DNA of 64,000 bases from Reyranella sp. (lineage in GTDB: Bacteria > Pseudomonadota > Alphaproteobacteria > Reyranellales > Reyranellaceae), in NCBI GenBank assembly GCA_019750135.1, contig JAIEOV010000045.1:33919-97918 (forward strand), written 5' to 3'. Below the pieces are notes generated by a model that made no database searches, was not told where the DNA came from, and worked only from the letters and a program-made list of their open reading frames with translations. How positions within the stretch are numbered: position 1 is the first letter of the stretch; each line of letters starts with the position of its first letter. Of this stretch, positions 9,087 through 17,366 are shown piece by piece. Position numbers and translations under genes: made by a program.

Positions 9087-10100
9087 ATGAGTCGATACCA
9101 GAAGAACCCCAACCTCAATCGCGTGCTGGTCACCGGCGGCGCGGGTTATGTCGGCGCGGTGCTCGTGCCCAAGCTCATCGCGGCCGGCTACCAGGTCACC
9201 GTCCTCGACCTCTTCATGTACGGCGAGGACGTGCTCAAGGGCTCGCGCGGCGCCGCGCTGCGCGAGGTCAAGGGTGACATCCGCGACGCCGAGGTGGTCA
9301 AGCAGGCGCTGCAGGGCTGCGACGCCGTCATCCATCTCGCCTGCATCTCCAACGACCCGTCGTTCGAGCTCAATCCCGACCTCGGCCGGTCGATCAACCT
9401 CGACGCCTTCGTGCCGTTGGTGCGCGCGTCCAAGGCGGTCGGGGTCAAGCGCTTCATCTACGCCTCGTCCTCGTCGGTCTACGGCATCAAGGATGGCGTC
9501 GAGGTGACCGAGGATCTCTCGCTCGAGCCGCTGACCGACTATTCCAAGTTCAAGGCCGAGTGCGAGGTCCTGCTAGAGCAGGAGCGGGCGCCCGGCTTCA
9601 CCACGGTGACGATCCGCCCGGCCACGGTGTGCGGCTACTCGCCCCGCCAGCGCCTCGACGTCGTGGTCAACATCCTGACCAACCTCGGCGTGCACAAGGG
9701 CGAGGTCTCGGTGTTCGGCGGCGCGCAGCTGCGCCCGAACATCCACATCGAGGACATGGCCGACGCCTACATGCTGCTGCTGATGGCGCCGGACGAGAAG
9801 GTCAACGGCAAGGTTTACAACGCCGGCTACGAGAACCACTCGGTCATGCAGCTCGCCGAGATGGTCCAGCGCAATGTCGGCCCGGACTGCAAGCTCAAGG
9901 TCCAGAACACCAACGACATGCGCTCCTATCACGTGTCGTCGAAGAAGATCAAAGACGAGCTTGGCTTCGAGGCCAGCCACACGATCGAGGAAGCCGTCGT
10001 CGACCTGATCAAGGCGTTCAAGGATGGCCGGCTGCCCAACTCGCTCGACGACCCGCGCTACTTCAACATCAAGACGATGCAGAAGGTAAATCTCGAGTAG
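9087..10100 (+). CDS. NAD-dependent epimerase/dehydratase (extended SDR), second copy
   Basis: A 337-residue extended SDR if the ATG at 9087 is used. A GTG at 9036, directly after the upstream stop, would add 17 residues of unconserved sequence before the motif, so I prefer 9087. It shows VLVTGGAGYVGAVLV, YASSSSVYGIKD and DYSKFKAECEV (Tyr-xxx-Lys). The region FGGAQLRPNIHIEDMADAY is typical of sugar-nucleotide epimerases. It is not a close duplicate of the epimerase at 6476, so two different steps are likely. Confidence 0.83.
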   Translation: MSRYQKNPNLNRVLVTGGAGYVGAVLVPKLIAAGYQVTVLDLFMYGEDVLKGSRGAALREVKGDIRDAEVVKQALQGCDAVIHLACISNDPSFELNPDLGRSINLDAFVPLVRASKAVGVKRFIYASSSSVYGIKDGVEVTEDLSLEPLTDYSKFKAECEVLLEQERAPGFTTVTIRPATVCGYSPRQRLDVVVNILTNLGVHKGEVSVFGGAQLRPNIHIEDMADAYMLLLMAPDEKVNGKVYNAGYENHSVMQLAEMVQRNVGPDCKLKVQNTNDMRSYHVSSKKIKDELGFEASHTIEEAVVDLIKAFKDGRLPNSLDDPRYFNIKTMQKVNLE

Positions 10101-10991
10101 ATGGAGCAGGGCAGAAGCGGTCGCGCACTCGTCGTCGGAGGCGACAGTCTCGTCGGCTCCGCGCTGCAGGCGCATTGCCGCAAGCTCGGATCGGCGGTCG
10201 AGGCCACGTCGCGCCGGCCCGGCGGCGAGCAGGGTGCCGGCGCCGTGTTCCTCGATCTCGGCGATCCCGATTTCGTGCCTTTGCAAGGCGGCAGCTACGA
10301 TGTCGCCTTCGTCTGTGCCGCCGTCACCAGCATGCAGGTCTGCCAGGCCGAGCCGGCGCGCTCGCGCCGCATCAACGTCGACAACACCCTGGAGTTGATG
10401 CGCCGGTTGGCCGACCGCGGCACGCACCAGGTGTTCCTGTCGAGCAGCCAGGTGTTCGACGGCGAGACGCCGATGCCGGACGAGGCGGCGACGACCAACC
10501 CGAAGAACGAATACGGTGCCCAGAAGCTCGCCGTCGAGGAGGCGATCGAGCGGGAAGGGCTGCCGGCGGCCGTGCTGCGCGTGACCAAGGTTCTCGCCGA
10601 CCGTCCGGTCGGCGTCTTCAAGGGCTGGTTCGAGGCGCTGGCCAAGGGTCAGCCCGTGCAGGCCGCGACCAATATGGCACTGTCGCCGGTCATGGTCGGC
10701 GACGTCGCCGAGGCGGCCGAGCGGCTCGCCGCCGGGCGCCATCGCGGCGTCTGGCACTTGGGCTCGAGTGACGAGATCGGCTATTTCGATGCCGCCCGGC
10801 TGATGGCCGAGCGGCACCGCCTCCCGGTGTCGCTGGTGCAAGGCGAGGCGCTGACGGAAGCCCAGGTTCCGCAGATCTACCGTCACCGCTACGTGACGCT
10901 CGGCTGCGAGAAGATCGCCCGGACCCTGCCGATGCCGGTCCGCAGCGCGCGCGACATCCTCGACACGCTGTTCACGAGCTTCCCGCGATGA
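10101..10991 (+). CDS. RmlD-like sugar-nucleotide reductase
   Basis: A 296-residue Rossmann-fold protein starting one base after the previous stop. The N-terminal motif is LVVGGDSLVGSAL, the Ser region is FLSSSQVFDGETP and the Tyr/Lys pair is in NEYGAQKLAVEEAI. This arrangement resembles dTDP-4-dehydrorhamnose reductase (RmlD), which reduces a 4-keto sugar nucleotide with NAD(P)H. It overlaps the next gene by 4 bases (ATGA). It probably performs the final reduction in making the activated sugar. Confidence 0.78.
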   Translation: MEQGRSGRALVVGGDSLVGSALQAHCRKLGSAVEATSRRPGGEQGAGAVFLDLGDPDFVPLQGGSYDVAFVCAAVTSMQVCQAEPARSRRINVDNTLELMRRLADRGTHQVFLSSSQVFDGETPMPDEAATTNPKNEYGAQKLAVEEAIEREGLPAAVLRVTKVLADRPVGVFKGWFEALAKGQPVQAATNMALSPVMVGDVAEAAERLAAGRHRGVWHLGSSDEIGYFDAARLMAERHRLPVSLVQGEALTEAQVPQIYRHRYVTLGCEKIARTLPMPVRSARDILDTLFTSFPR

Positions 10992-11596
10992 GGGTGGGCA
11001 TCGACCTCGACAACACGCTGATCTCCTACGACCAGGCGTTCCAGCGCGTCGCCAGGGAGGAGGGACTGCTGCCATCCTCGTTCGAGGGCAACAAGGCTGC
11101 GGTCAAGCGCGCCCTGCTGGCCGAGCGCCCGGACGGCTTTCTCTGGGAAAGCCTGCAGGGCCTGGTCTACGGCCGGCGCATCGACGCTGCGATCCTGTTC
11201 GACGGCGTGGCGGGGTTTCTGGAAGCCTGCCGGGCGCGCGCCGATGTGGTGGTGGCGATCGTCAGCCACAAGACCGAGCTGGCGCATCACGATCCGCACA
11301 GGACCGACCTGCGCGTGGCCGCCCTGCGTTGGATGGAGGGCAACCGCTTCTTCGACGGCGCGGGCCTCGGCATCGGCCGCGACAACGTCTATTTCGAGGG
11401 CACGCGCGACGAGAAGGTGAGGCGGATACGGGCGCTCGGATGCGACGTGTTCGTCGACGATCTCGCCGAGGTCCTGGGCCATGCCGAGATGCCCGCGACC
11501 TGCCGCAAGATCCTGTTCGGCAGCGAACCGCAGAGTGAGTTCGAGCAATATGCCTCCTGGGACGAAGTCCGTGACGCGCTCTTCCGCGGCAACTGA
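10988..11596 (+). CDS. HAD-superfamily phosphatase
   Basis: A 202-residue haloacid dehalogenase-like protein. Motif I is GIDLDNTLISYD (nucleophile Asp and acid/base Asp), motif II is VAIVSHKTEL, and the acidic motif IV is DVFVDDLAEVL. The ATG overlaps the preceding stop. HAD phosphatases in sugar operons often remove a phosphate between the two kinase steps, as GmhB does in heptose synthesis. With the nucleotidyltransferase-kinase fusion upstream, such a role is plausible but inferred. Confidence 0.75.
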   Translation: MRVGIDLDNTLISYDQAFQRVAREEGLLPSSFEGNKAAVKRALLAERPDGFLWESLQGLVYGRRIDAAILFDGVAGFLEACRARADVVVAIVSHKTELAHHDPHRTDLRVAALRWMEGNRFFDGAGLGIGRDNVYFEGTRDEKVRRIRALGCDVFVDDLAEVLGHAEMPATCRKILFGSEPQSEFEQYASWDEVRDALFRGN

Positions 11597-12605
11597 CGAC
11601 ATCCAAGACGTCGCGCGCACCCTGTGCGCCGGGCCGGTGCGGTCGATCTCGGAGATCCGCCGCGGCGGCAACAGCCGCATCTTCCGCGTCGAGACAGCCT
11701 CGGCACGCTATGCGCTGAAGAAGTACCCTGCCGCCGACAACCGCAACCGCCTCGAGGCCGAGGTCAATGCGCTGGGTTTCATGGCGCGCAAGGGCATCGG
11801 CCGCACGCCCGAGGTGGTGGCCGTGTCGCCCGAGCGGCGATTCGCCCTGCTGACGTGGATCGACGGCGAGGCGGTCGACGCCGTCACCGACGCCGATGTC
11901 GCTGACTTCGCTGCTTTCCAGATCGCCCTCGATGAGGGCATCGACGCTGAGGCGCGCGGCGTGATCGGCGAGGCGTCGGAGGCCTGCCTTTCGGGGCCCC
12001 GGATCATGTCGCAGATCGAGCGGCGCTACGCCCGGCTCGCGGCCGTGAAGCACGACGTGCCCGAGTTCGCCGCGTTCTTCGACGACGTCCTGGTGCCGTC
12101 GCTCGCCCGTTTCGAGGCCGGCGCCCACGACGCCTATCGCCGGTTGGGCTTCGACTTTTCCCAGGACATCGCGCCGCAGTTCCGTACCCTCATTCCCTCC
12201 GACATGGGGGCGCACAACGCGCTCAGGGCCAACGACGGTCGCCTGCATTTCCTCGATTTCGAGTATTTCGGCTGGGACGATCCGCTCACCAGCATCGCCA
12301 ACTTCGTCATGCATCCCGGCATGCGGCTGAGCGAGCGGCAGAAGGCGCTCTACCAGCAGGCGCTGCTCGGCCATTTTGGCCGGCATGCCGAGACCGAGCG
12401 CTTGCCGGCGCTGATGCCGCTCTATGCCTTGCGCTGGTGCGCCATCATCCTGGGCGAGCTCCTGCCGGAGCGCTGGCAGCACCGGCTGGACAGCAACGCC
12501 GCGCACGGCACCTGGGACGAGGTCCGCCGCCAACAGATCGCCAAGGCGAGGGCGCTGGTGTCGCAGCTGGCTGACTGGGAGCGCGGGCCTCTGGCCCGCT
12601 CATAG
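11550..12605 (+). CDS. Aminoglycoside phosphotransferase (APH)-fold kinase-like protein
   Basis: I start at ATG 11550, inside the end of the HAD gene (47-base overlap), giving 351 residues. Longer versions extend into sequence with no family resemblance. It has an APH/choline-kinase fold: a glycine-rich segment RRGGNSRIFRVE, the conserved Lys in YALKKYP, the catalytic-loop-like LIPSDMGAHNAL, and the metal-binding FLDFEYFGWDDP. The usual HxDxxxxN loop reads SDMGAHN, with Asp and Asn kept. It may phosphorylate a sugar, amino alcohol or nucleoside. The last nine residues, WERGPLARS, are encoded by an intergenic hairpin repeat. Confidence 0.65.
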   Translation: MPPGTKSVTRSSAATDDIQDVARTLCAGPVRSISEIRRGGNSRIFRVETASARYALKKYPAADNRNRLEAEVNALGFMARKGIGRTPEVVAVSPERRFALLTWIDGEAVDAVTDADVADFAAFQIALDEGIDAEARGVIGEASEACLSGPRIMSQIERRYARLAAVKHDVPEFAAFFDDVLVPSLARFEAGAHDAYRRLGFDFSQDIAPQFRTLIPSDMGAHNALRANDGRLHFLDFEYFGWDDPLTSIANFVMHPGMRLSERQKALYQQALLGHFGRHAETERLPALMPLYALRWCAIILGELLPERWQHRLDSNAAHGTWDEVRRQQIAKARALVSQLADWERGPLARS

Positions 12606-12636
12606 TTCATGAGGCGGGCCAGAGGCCCGCGCTCCC
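12577..12636. repeat. Modular hairpin repeat, locus 1 (two inverted units)
   Basis: Two inverted copies of one module. The left unit is GGGAGCGCGGGCC-TCT-GGCCCGC and the right unit GCGGGCC-AGA-GGCCCGCGCTCCC, joined by a TCATAGTTCATGA centre. Each unit is a short hairpin and the whole is a larger palindrome. It fills the gap between two convergent genes: the left arm encodes the last codons of the kinase-like gene, and the right arm abuts the stop codon of the ABC ATPase gene. It may act as a transcription terminator for both, though it lacks a T tract. Confidence 0.85.
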
Positions 12637-13413
12637 TTAGACCGCCGAGAACCGCTTCATGTTGTCCTTCTCGACGAAGGTCGCGCGGCGGTAGGCGCGG
12701 GCGACGTCGGCGACGCCGCCGGCTTCGCGGATGCGGCCGTTGTCGATCCATATCGCGCTCTCGCACAGACGCGACAGCTCGCCGGTCGAGTGGCTGACGA
12801 AGAGCAGCGTGCCGGTGCGGCGGAAATTGTCGATCCAGTCGACGCACTTCTTCTGGAAGGCGAGGTCGCCCACCGACAGGGCCTCATCGACGATCAGGAT
12901 CTCGGCATCGATATGGGCGCAGATGGCGAAGGCGAGCCGCATGCGCATGCCGGCCGAATAGAGCTTCAGCGGCTGGTCCATGAAGGCGCCGATACCGGCG
13001 AACTCGGTGATCGAGTCGAACTTGTAGAGGATCTCCTGGCGCTTCAGCCCCAGCACGGCGCCGCCGATCAGCACGTTCTCGCGGCCCGTGGCCTCGAGGT
13101 CGAAGGTGGCGCCGAGCGCCAGCACCGGCGCGACGCGGCCCTTGACCCAGATCTCGCCCTTGGTCGGCTTGGTCATGCCGCAGACGATCTGCAGCAGCGT
13201 GGACTTGCCGCAGCCGTTGCGCCCGATGATGCCCAGGCTCTTGCCGCGCTTGACCTCGAAGCTGATGTCCTTCAGCGCCCAGAACGACTTGTAGTAGGGG
13301 CTTTTCTCCGACCCCAGGAGCTGCTGCTTCACCCAGTCCTTCGGGCTGTCGTAGAGCTTGTACGCCTTGGCGAGGTGGTTCGCCCTGATCACGACCTCGG
13401 GGCTAGATGACAT
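12637..13413 (-). CDS. Polysaccharide ABC exporter, ATP-binding subunit (Wzt/KpsT type)
   Basis: I start at ATG 13413, 11 bases inside the end of the permease gene, giving 258 residues. Walker A is GRNGCGKSTLLQIV, the signature region is LYSAGMRMRLAFAI, and Walker B is ILIVDEALSVGD. The YSAGM form of the signature is typical of the O-antigen and capsule exporter subfamily. The C-terminal carbohydrate-binding extension of classical Wzt is absent, as in KpsT-like ATPases. With the permease it should export an undecaprenyl- or lipid-linked polysaccharide across the inner membrane. Confidence 0.88.
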   Translation of the reverse strand: MSSSPEVVIRANHLAKAYKLYDSPKDWVKQQLLGSEKSPYYKSFWALKDISFEVKRGKSLGIIGRNGCGKSTLLQIVCGMTKPTKGEIWVKGRVAPVLALGATFDLEATGRENVLIGGAVLGLKRQEILYKFDSITEFAGIGAFMDQPLKLYSAGMRMRLAFAICAHIDAEILIVDEALSVGDLAFQKKCVDWIDNFRRTGTLLFVSHSTGELSRLCESAIWIDNGRIREAGGVADVARAYRRATFVEKDNMKRFSAV

Positions 13414-14314
13414 CGGCGATCGCATCCTGCTGGCGCCGGAAGAACCAGTAGCCGAACCAGAAGAAGAAGAACGACACGAACATCGTCCAGGCAATGACCA
13501 GCCCGGCGGGGATCCTGCCGAACACCACCAGGTCGCGGATGGTCTCGATGAAGCCCGTCAGGATGTTGGCGTACATCAGGAGGTACCAAGTCGGCCCGAG
13601 CGTCTCGTGGCTGAAGAACACCGGCGTGGCGAACATCAGCACCGGGGCGATGGTCATCATGAGGTAGGCGGTGTCTCGCGTGAACGCCCCCAGGGCGGAC
13701 AACAGCCAGGTGATGCCGATCAGGAACATCAGGAAGGGGATGAACCACAGGGGCAGCAGCAGCACGGTCCAGTGCAGCGTCCCGGTGAAGACAAGCTGGC
13801 AAGCCAGCATCAGCGCCAGGCCGATCGAGGCATACGTCGTCGCCCGGAGCGTCGATATGATCGGCAGCATCTCGGCCGGGAACATCGTCTGCTTGATGTA
13901 GTGGGCGTATTCGTGGAGCAGCGAGGGCGCCCGGTACGCCATCTCGGTGAAGAAGTTGAACGCCACCAGCCCGCCGAAGATGAACAGGGCGTAGTCGATC
14001 GACGAGCTGGATTGGGTCTTGTTGGGCAGCGTCGACGAGCCGCCGAAGACCAGGGTGTAGGTGATCAACGAGATCAGCGGCGCCACGACCGCCCAGACCC
14101 AGCCCGCCATCGAGCCGCTGAAGCGCTCGCGCAGTTCGCGTCGCAGAATCGCCGCAATCAGGTCGCGGTGGTGCCAGGCCTCGACGAACGGCCGCAGAAG
14201 GAAGCGGACGATGCGCTCCAGCCAATTGTAGTCCCGCGGCTCGACCGCCTTGCCATCCACAAAGTGCATGACGGGTGCGTTCGGCAGTTCCTGGCGATTG
14301 TTCAAGTTAACCAT
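13403..14314 (-). CDS. Polysaccharide ABC exporter, ABC-2 permease subunit (Wzm/KpsM type)
   Basis: A 303-residue integral membrane protein with six hydrophobic segments and the ABC-2 permease pattern, including LRRELRERFSGSMAGWVWAV near the first helix and YANILTGFIETIRDLVVFG before the last helices. It is the membrane partner of the overlapping ATPase gene (11-base overlap). No clear Shine-Dalgarno sequence precedes the ATG. The pair gives the flanking biosynthetic genes an export route for a polymer. Confidence 0.85.
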   Translation of the reverse strand: MVNLNNRQELPNAPVMHFVDGKAVEPRDYNWLERIVRFLLRPFVEAWHHRDLIAAILRRELRERFSGSMAGWVWAVVAPLISLITYTLVFGGSSTLPNKTQSSSSIDYALFIFGGLVAFNFFTEMAYRAPSLLHEYAHYIKQTMFPAEMLPIISTLRATTYASIGLALMLACQLVFTGTLHWTVLLLPLWFIPFLMFLIGITWLLSALGAFTRDTAYLMMTIAPVLMFATPVFFSHETLGPTWYLLMYANILTGFIETIRDLVVFGRIPAGLVIAWTMFVSFFFFWFGYWFFRRQQDAIADVI

Positions 14315-14636
14315 TGAATTGGAACGACAAATCGGGACGGCGGACGGCCGCGCGACATGAGGTCAGGGTGGGGAGCATGGCGGCAGTCGCATAGCATAGG
14401 GAACCCGCCCGAGATAGCCTCGACAATGTCTCTCCGCCGCCCCCCTGCCGCCGTCGGCAGGGGAAATTTGCCTTGGAATCATGGCGAGTTATGCGTCGAT
14501 GTTCGGGTCACGACGTCGTCTTGACGCTCCCCAGGCGTTTAGGCTAGCGGGACGCCTCGGAATCCCCTCCCGTAGCACCGGACGCCGGTGAAAGTACCGA
14601 TCTTGACCACCTCGAACGATCCCCTAAGAGCCGCCA
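14315..14636. promoter_or_regulatory. Divergent intergenic region with a 9-bp-stem hairpin
   Basis: This 322-base gene-free stretch separates the leftward exporter operon from the rightward TPR gene. It contains a perfect hairpin at 14442-14463 (CCCCTGCCG, loop CCGT, CGGCAGGGG) with no T tract. A TTGACG at 14521-14526 is a possible -35 box, but no good -10 follows at 16-18 bases. No coding potential or RNA gene is recognisable. Confidence 0.45.
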
Positions 14637-15767
14637 TTGGCTGACATCGGCATATTGCGAGCCGCCATCGCGCCCGTCAGGCGCCTGTGGCGCCGGCCGG
14701 CCGCGGTCGAAATCGCCTCCAAGGTCGGCGACGACCAGGACGCTCGGGCTCATTTCCGCGACGGCCTCGTCAAGCGGCGCGGCGGCGACAGCGAGGGCGC
14801 GATCGCCGCTTTCGAGCGGGCGCTGGCCCTGGCTCCCGATCTCGCCGACGCGGTGATGGCGCGGGCGGAGATCCTCGACAGCCTGGGGCGCAGCGATGAG
14901 GCGCTGGGCGAATACGAGCGCGCGCGCCGCCTGTGGTCGGAGCTGCCGCCCGGGGCCGCCGACCGCCGGTACATCTACCGCCGCCAGGGATACTTCGCCT
15001 TCGAGGCCGAATCGTACGACCTGGTCCGTAGCAACGTCCGCAGCAAGATCCTGCCGCAGCTCGCTCATGGCAATGCCTGCCTGGCCCACGGCCGCGCCGC
15101 CGAGGCTCTGGACAGCTACGAGCGTGCGCTGAAGGTGAACCCCAAGCTCGCCGAGGTGCTGGCGCTGAAGGGCGAGGCCCTGTCGACCTTGGGCCGCTAC
15201 CAGGAAGCGATCGAGATCTTCAACGGCGTGCTGGCCGCCCATCCCAAGGACGGCGATACCCTGAATGCCCGCGGCATCGCGCGCGCGGCCCTGGGCCGGC
15301 TGGCGGAAGCCAACGACGACTGGCGCCAGCAGTTCGACTTGCTGCCGCAGACCAGCTCGGCGGCGCGCGCCTGCGTGGCGATGCGCATGGCCAACTACAG
15401 CGCGGCCTACAACGACTTCGGCCTCGCCATCGCCAAGGAGCCCGGCAATTCCTACTGGCTGCTCTACCGCTTGACGGTGGCGCGCCTCGCCGGGGCACCA
15501 TCCGAATCGGTCACGCTGCCTGCCGACGATCACTGGCCGACGCTGCTGCTCGCCTTCCGGACCGGCCAGGCGACGGAAGAAACGCTGCTCAGCCGTGCCA
15601 ACTCGCCAGCCCGCCATGCCGAGGCGCGTTTCCAGATGGGCGTGCTGTCCGTCGACGGCAATCCGGCGGCGGCGCGCCGCTATTGGCGCGAAGTCGTCGA
15701 CCAGGGCCCGCCGGCGCTGATCGAGTTCGCCGCCGCCAACAACGAGCTTGCGCGCCTCGGCGCCTAG
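14637..15767 (+). CDS. Tetratricopeptide-repeat protein
   Basis: A 376-residue protein that begins with a TTG codon (preceded by TAAGAG). Two TPR blocks are visible, at about residues 38-105 and 140-235, with units such as GAIAAFERALALAPDLADAV and ALDSYERALKVNPKLAEVL. The second half is less repetitive. There is no signal peptide, so it is probably cytosolic. It lies 21 bases upstream of a glycosyltransferase-like gene and may scaffold or assist it. TPR proteins mediate protein contacts, so no reaction is implied. Confidence 0.75.
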   Translation: MADIGILRAAIAPVRRLWRRPAAVEIASKVGDDQDARAHFRDGLVKRRGGDSEGAIAAFERALALAPDLADAVMARAEILDSLGRSDEALGEYERARRLWSELPPGAADRRYIYRRQGYFAFEAESYDLVRSNVRSKILPQLAHGNACLAHGRAAEALDSYERALKVNPKLAEVLALKGEALSTLGRYQEAIEIFNGVLAAHPKDGDTLNARGIARAALGRLAEANDDWRQQFDLLPQTSSAARACVAMRMANYSAAYNDFGLAIAKEPGNSYWLLYRLTVARLAGAPSESVTLPADDHWPTLLLAFRTGQATEETLLSRANSPARHAEARFQMGVLSVDGNPAAARRYWREVVDQGPPALIEFAAANNELARLGA

Positions 15768-15788
15768 CCGAATCAGTCGAGGCAAAAG

Positions 15789-17366
15789 ATGTTTTCCGTC
15801 ATCCTCTACGGCCGCAACGACAGCCACGGCTACAACCTGCACAAGCGGGCGGCGATCAGCTTCAATGCGCTGGCCGAGGTGATGTCCGATCCCGACGACG
15901 AGATCCTGTTCGTCGACTACAACACGCCGGACGACCATCCGACCTTTCCCGAGGCGATCCACGATACGCTGACCGACAAGGCCAAGAAGGTCATGCGCGT
16001 CCTGCGCATCCGGCCCGACCAGCATGTCCGGCATCGGCTGAAGACCCATCTGGTGGCGCTCGAGGCGCAGTCGCGCAACGTCGCGCTCAGGCGCTCCAAC
16101 CCGCGCAACCGCTGGATCCTCTACACCAACACCGACATGCTGCTGGTGCCGCGCGACGAGAAGGAATCGCTCAGCGAGATCCTGGGCGCGATTCCCGACG
16201 GCTTCTACCAGGTGCCGCGCTTCGAGATCCCCGAGATGCTGTGGGAAGCGGCGTTCGACCGGCGCGATCCGGTGGGCAACCTCGCCAAGCTGCGCGACTG
16301 GTCGGTGCGCTTCCACCTGAACCAGGTCGTCCACAACTACATGCCGATGAAGTACGACGCGCTGGGCGACTTCCAGGCGGCGTTGCGCGAGGACATGTTC
16401 GCCATCCACGGCTTTGACGAGGACATGATCCTGGGCTGGCACTGCGATTCGAACCTGGCGGCGCGGCTCGCGCTCTATCGCGGCCGGGTCGACACGCTGG
16501 TCGACAAGCTGTTCGGCTATCACTGCGATCACACCCGCGTCGCTGCCGCCAACAACAAGGGCCGCGCCACGCGGATGAACGACCAGGATCGCTTCATCTG
16601 GAACGTCGCCACGCCCTACGTGCCGGCCCAGGCCGAGAGCTGGGGCTGGCCGGACACCGAGATCGAGGAGATCCGGCTGGACCGCGAGACGCCCTACCAG
16701 CGCTACTCCGCCGGCCTCGACAAGGCGATCGAGCCCGCGACGACGCCGTTCGTCGAGACCAGCCTGGAATGGCAGCTGTTCGACGATCTCACCTACGACC
16801 TGCCGCATACGCTGCCGTTCGTCTGCGACCAGGTAGTGACGTTCCCGCGCACGACCAACCTGATGCTGGTGGCGACGCGGCCGGACTTTGTCGCGAGCTT
16901 CGCCAAGGCCTGGAAGGGCATGGGCTTCACGGGCCCGATCCTGATCCCCCAGGAGTGCGAGGGCCTGCCGCCGGACCTGCCGGGCGTCGAGCGCGCGCCG
17001 TTCGCCGAGCAGCTCTCGTCGGCCGAACTCTTCATCTTCGAGTTCGGGCTGGCCACCCAGAGGGCCACCGAGCCGGTGCGCGCCGGCCGCCAGATGGGGC
17101 CGATCGACAAGAAGCGCCTGAAGGTCGCGGAGCGCCTCTTCAAGCGCGCGGCCGCCACCGAGGCCGAGACGCGTCCCGAGGGCCGCCGCGTGCCGCGCCG
17201 CTTCATCGGCGTCAACGTGATCTACAACAAGTTCTGGCACACCTTCACGAACTACGTCGGCGCCAACATCAATCCCTTCTGCAGCCAGGTCCTGGCCGGC
17301 CTGCCGCGCGAGGACGAATCGCTCAAGGGAAAGGTATTGAAATTCCGGGGACGCCACGCCCTGTGA
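15789..17366 (+). CDS. Glycosyltransferase-like protein of unknown specificity
   Basis: A 525-residue protein preceded by GAGGC. The N-terminal 260 residues resemble a GT-A glycosyltransferase: an opening SVILYGRNDSHGYN strand-loop, DEILFVDYNTPDD, and WILYTNTDMLLVPRD with a TDM in the place of a DxD motif. The C-terminal half (about 300-525) does not resemble a family I know. No membrane segment or signal is seen. It probably adds a sugar or modifies the exported glycan. Its 3' end overlaps the convergent Nudix gene by 44 bases. Confidence 0.55.
   Translation: MFSVILYGRNDSHGYNLHKRAAISFNALAEVMSDPDDEILFVDYNTPDDHPTFPEAIHDTLTDKAKKVMRVLRIRPDQHVRHRLKTHLVALEAQSRNVALRRSNPRNRWILYTNTDMLLVPRDEKESLSEILGAIPDGFYQVPRFEIPEMLWEAAFDRRDPVGNLAKLRDWSVRFHLNQVVHNYMPMKYDALGDFQAALREDMFAIHGFDEDMILGWHCDSNLAARLALYRGRVDTLVDKLFGYHCDHTRVAAANNKGRATRMNDQDRFIWNVATPYVPAQAESWGWPDTEIEEIRLDRETPYQRYSAGLDKAIEPATTPFVETSLEWQLFDDLTYDLPHTLPFVCDQVVTFPRTTNLMLVATRPDFVASFAKAWKGMGFTGPILIPQECEGLPPDLPGVERAPFAEQLSSAELFIFEFGLATQRATEPVRAGRQMGPIDKKRLKVAERLFKRAAATEAETRPEGRRVPRRFIGVNVIYNKFWHTFTNYVGANINPFCSQVLAGLPREDESLKGKVLKFRGRHAL

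Noticed and set aside
14544..17357. 937-codon open frame on the minus strand
   Set aside because: It lies antisense to the TPR and glycosyltransferase-like genes. Long antisense frames arise from high-GC third positions, and the translation (Val/Asp/Arg/His-rich) resembles no protein family.
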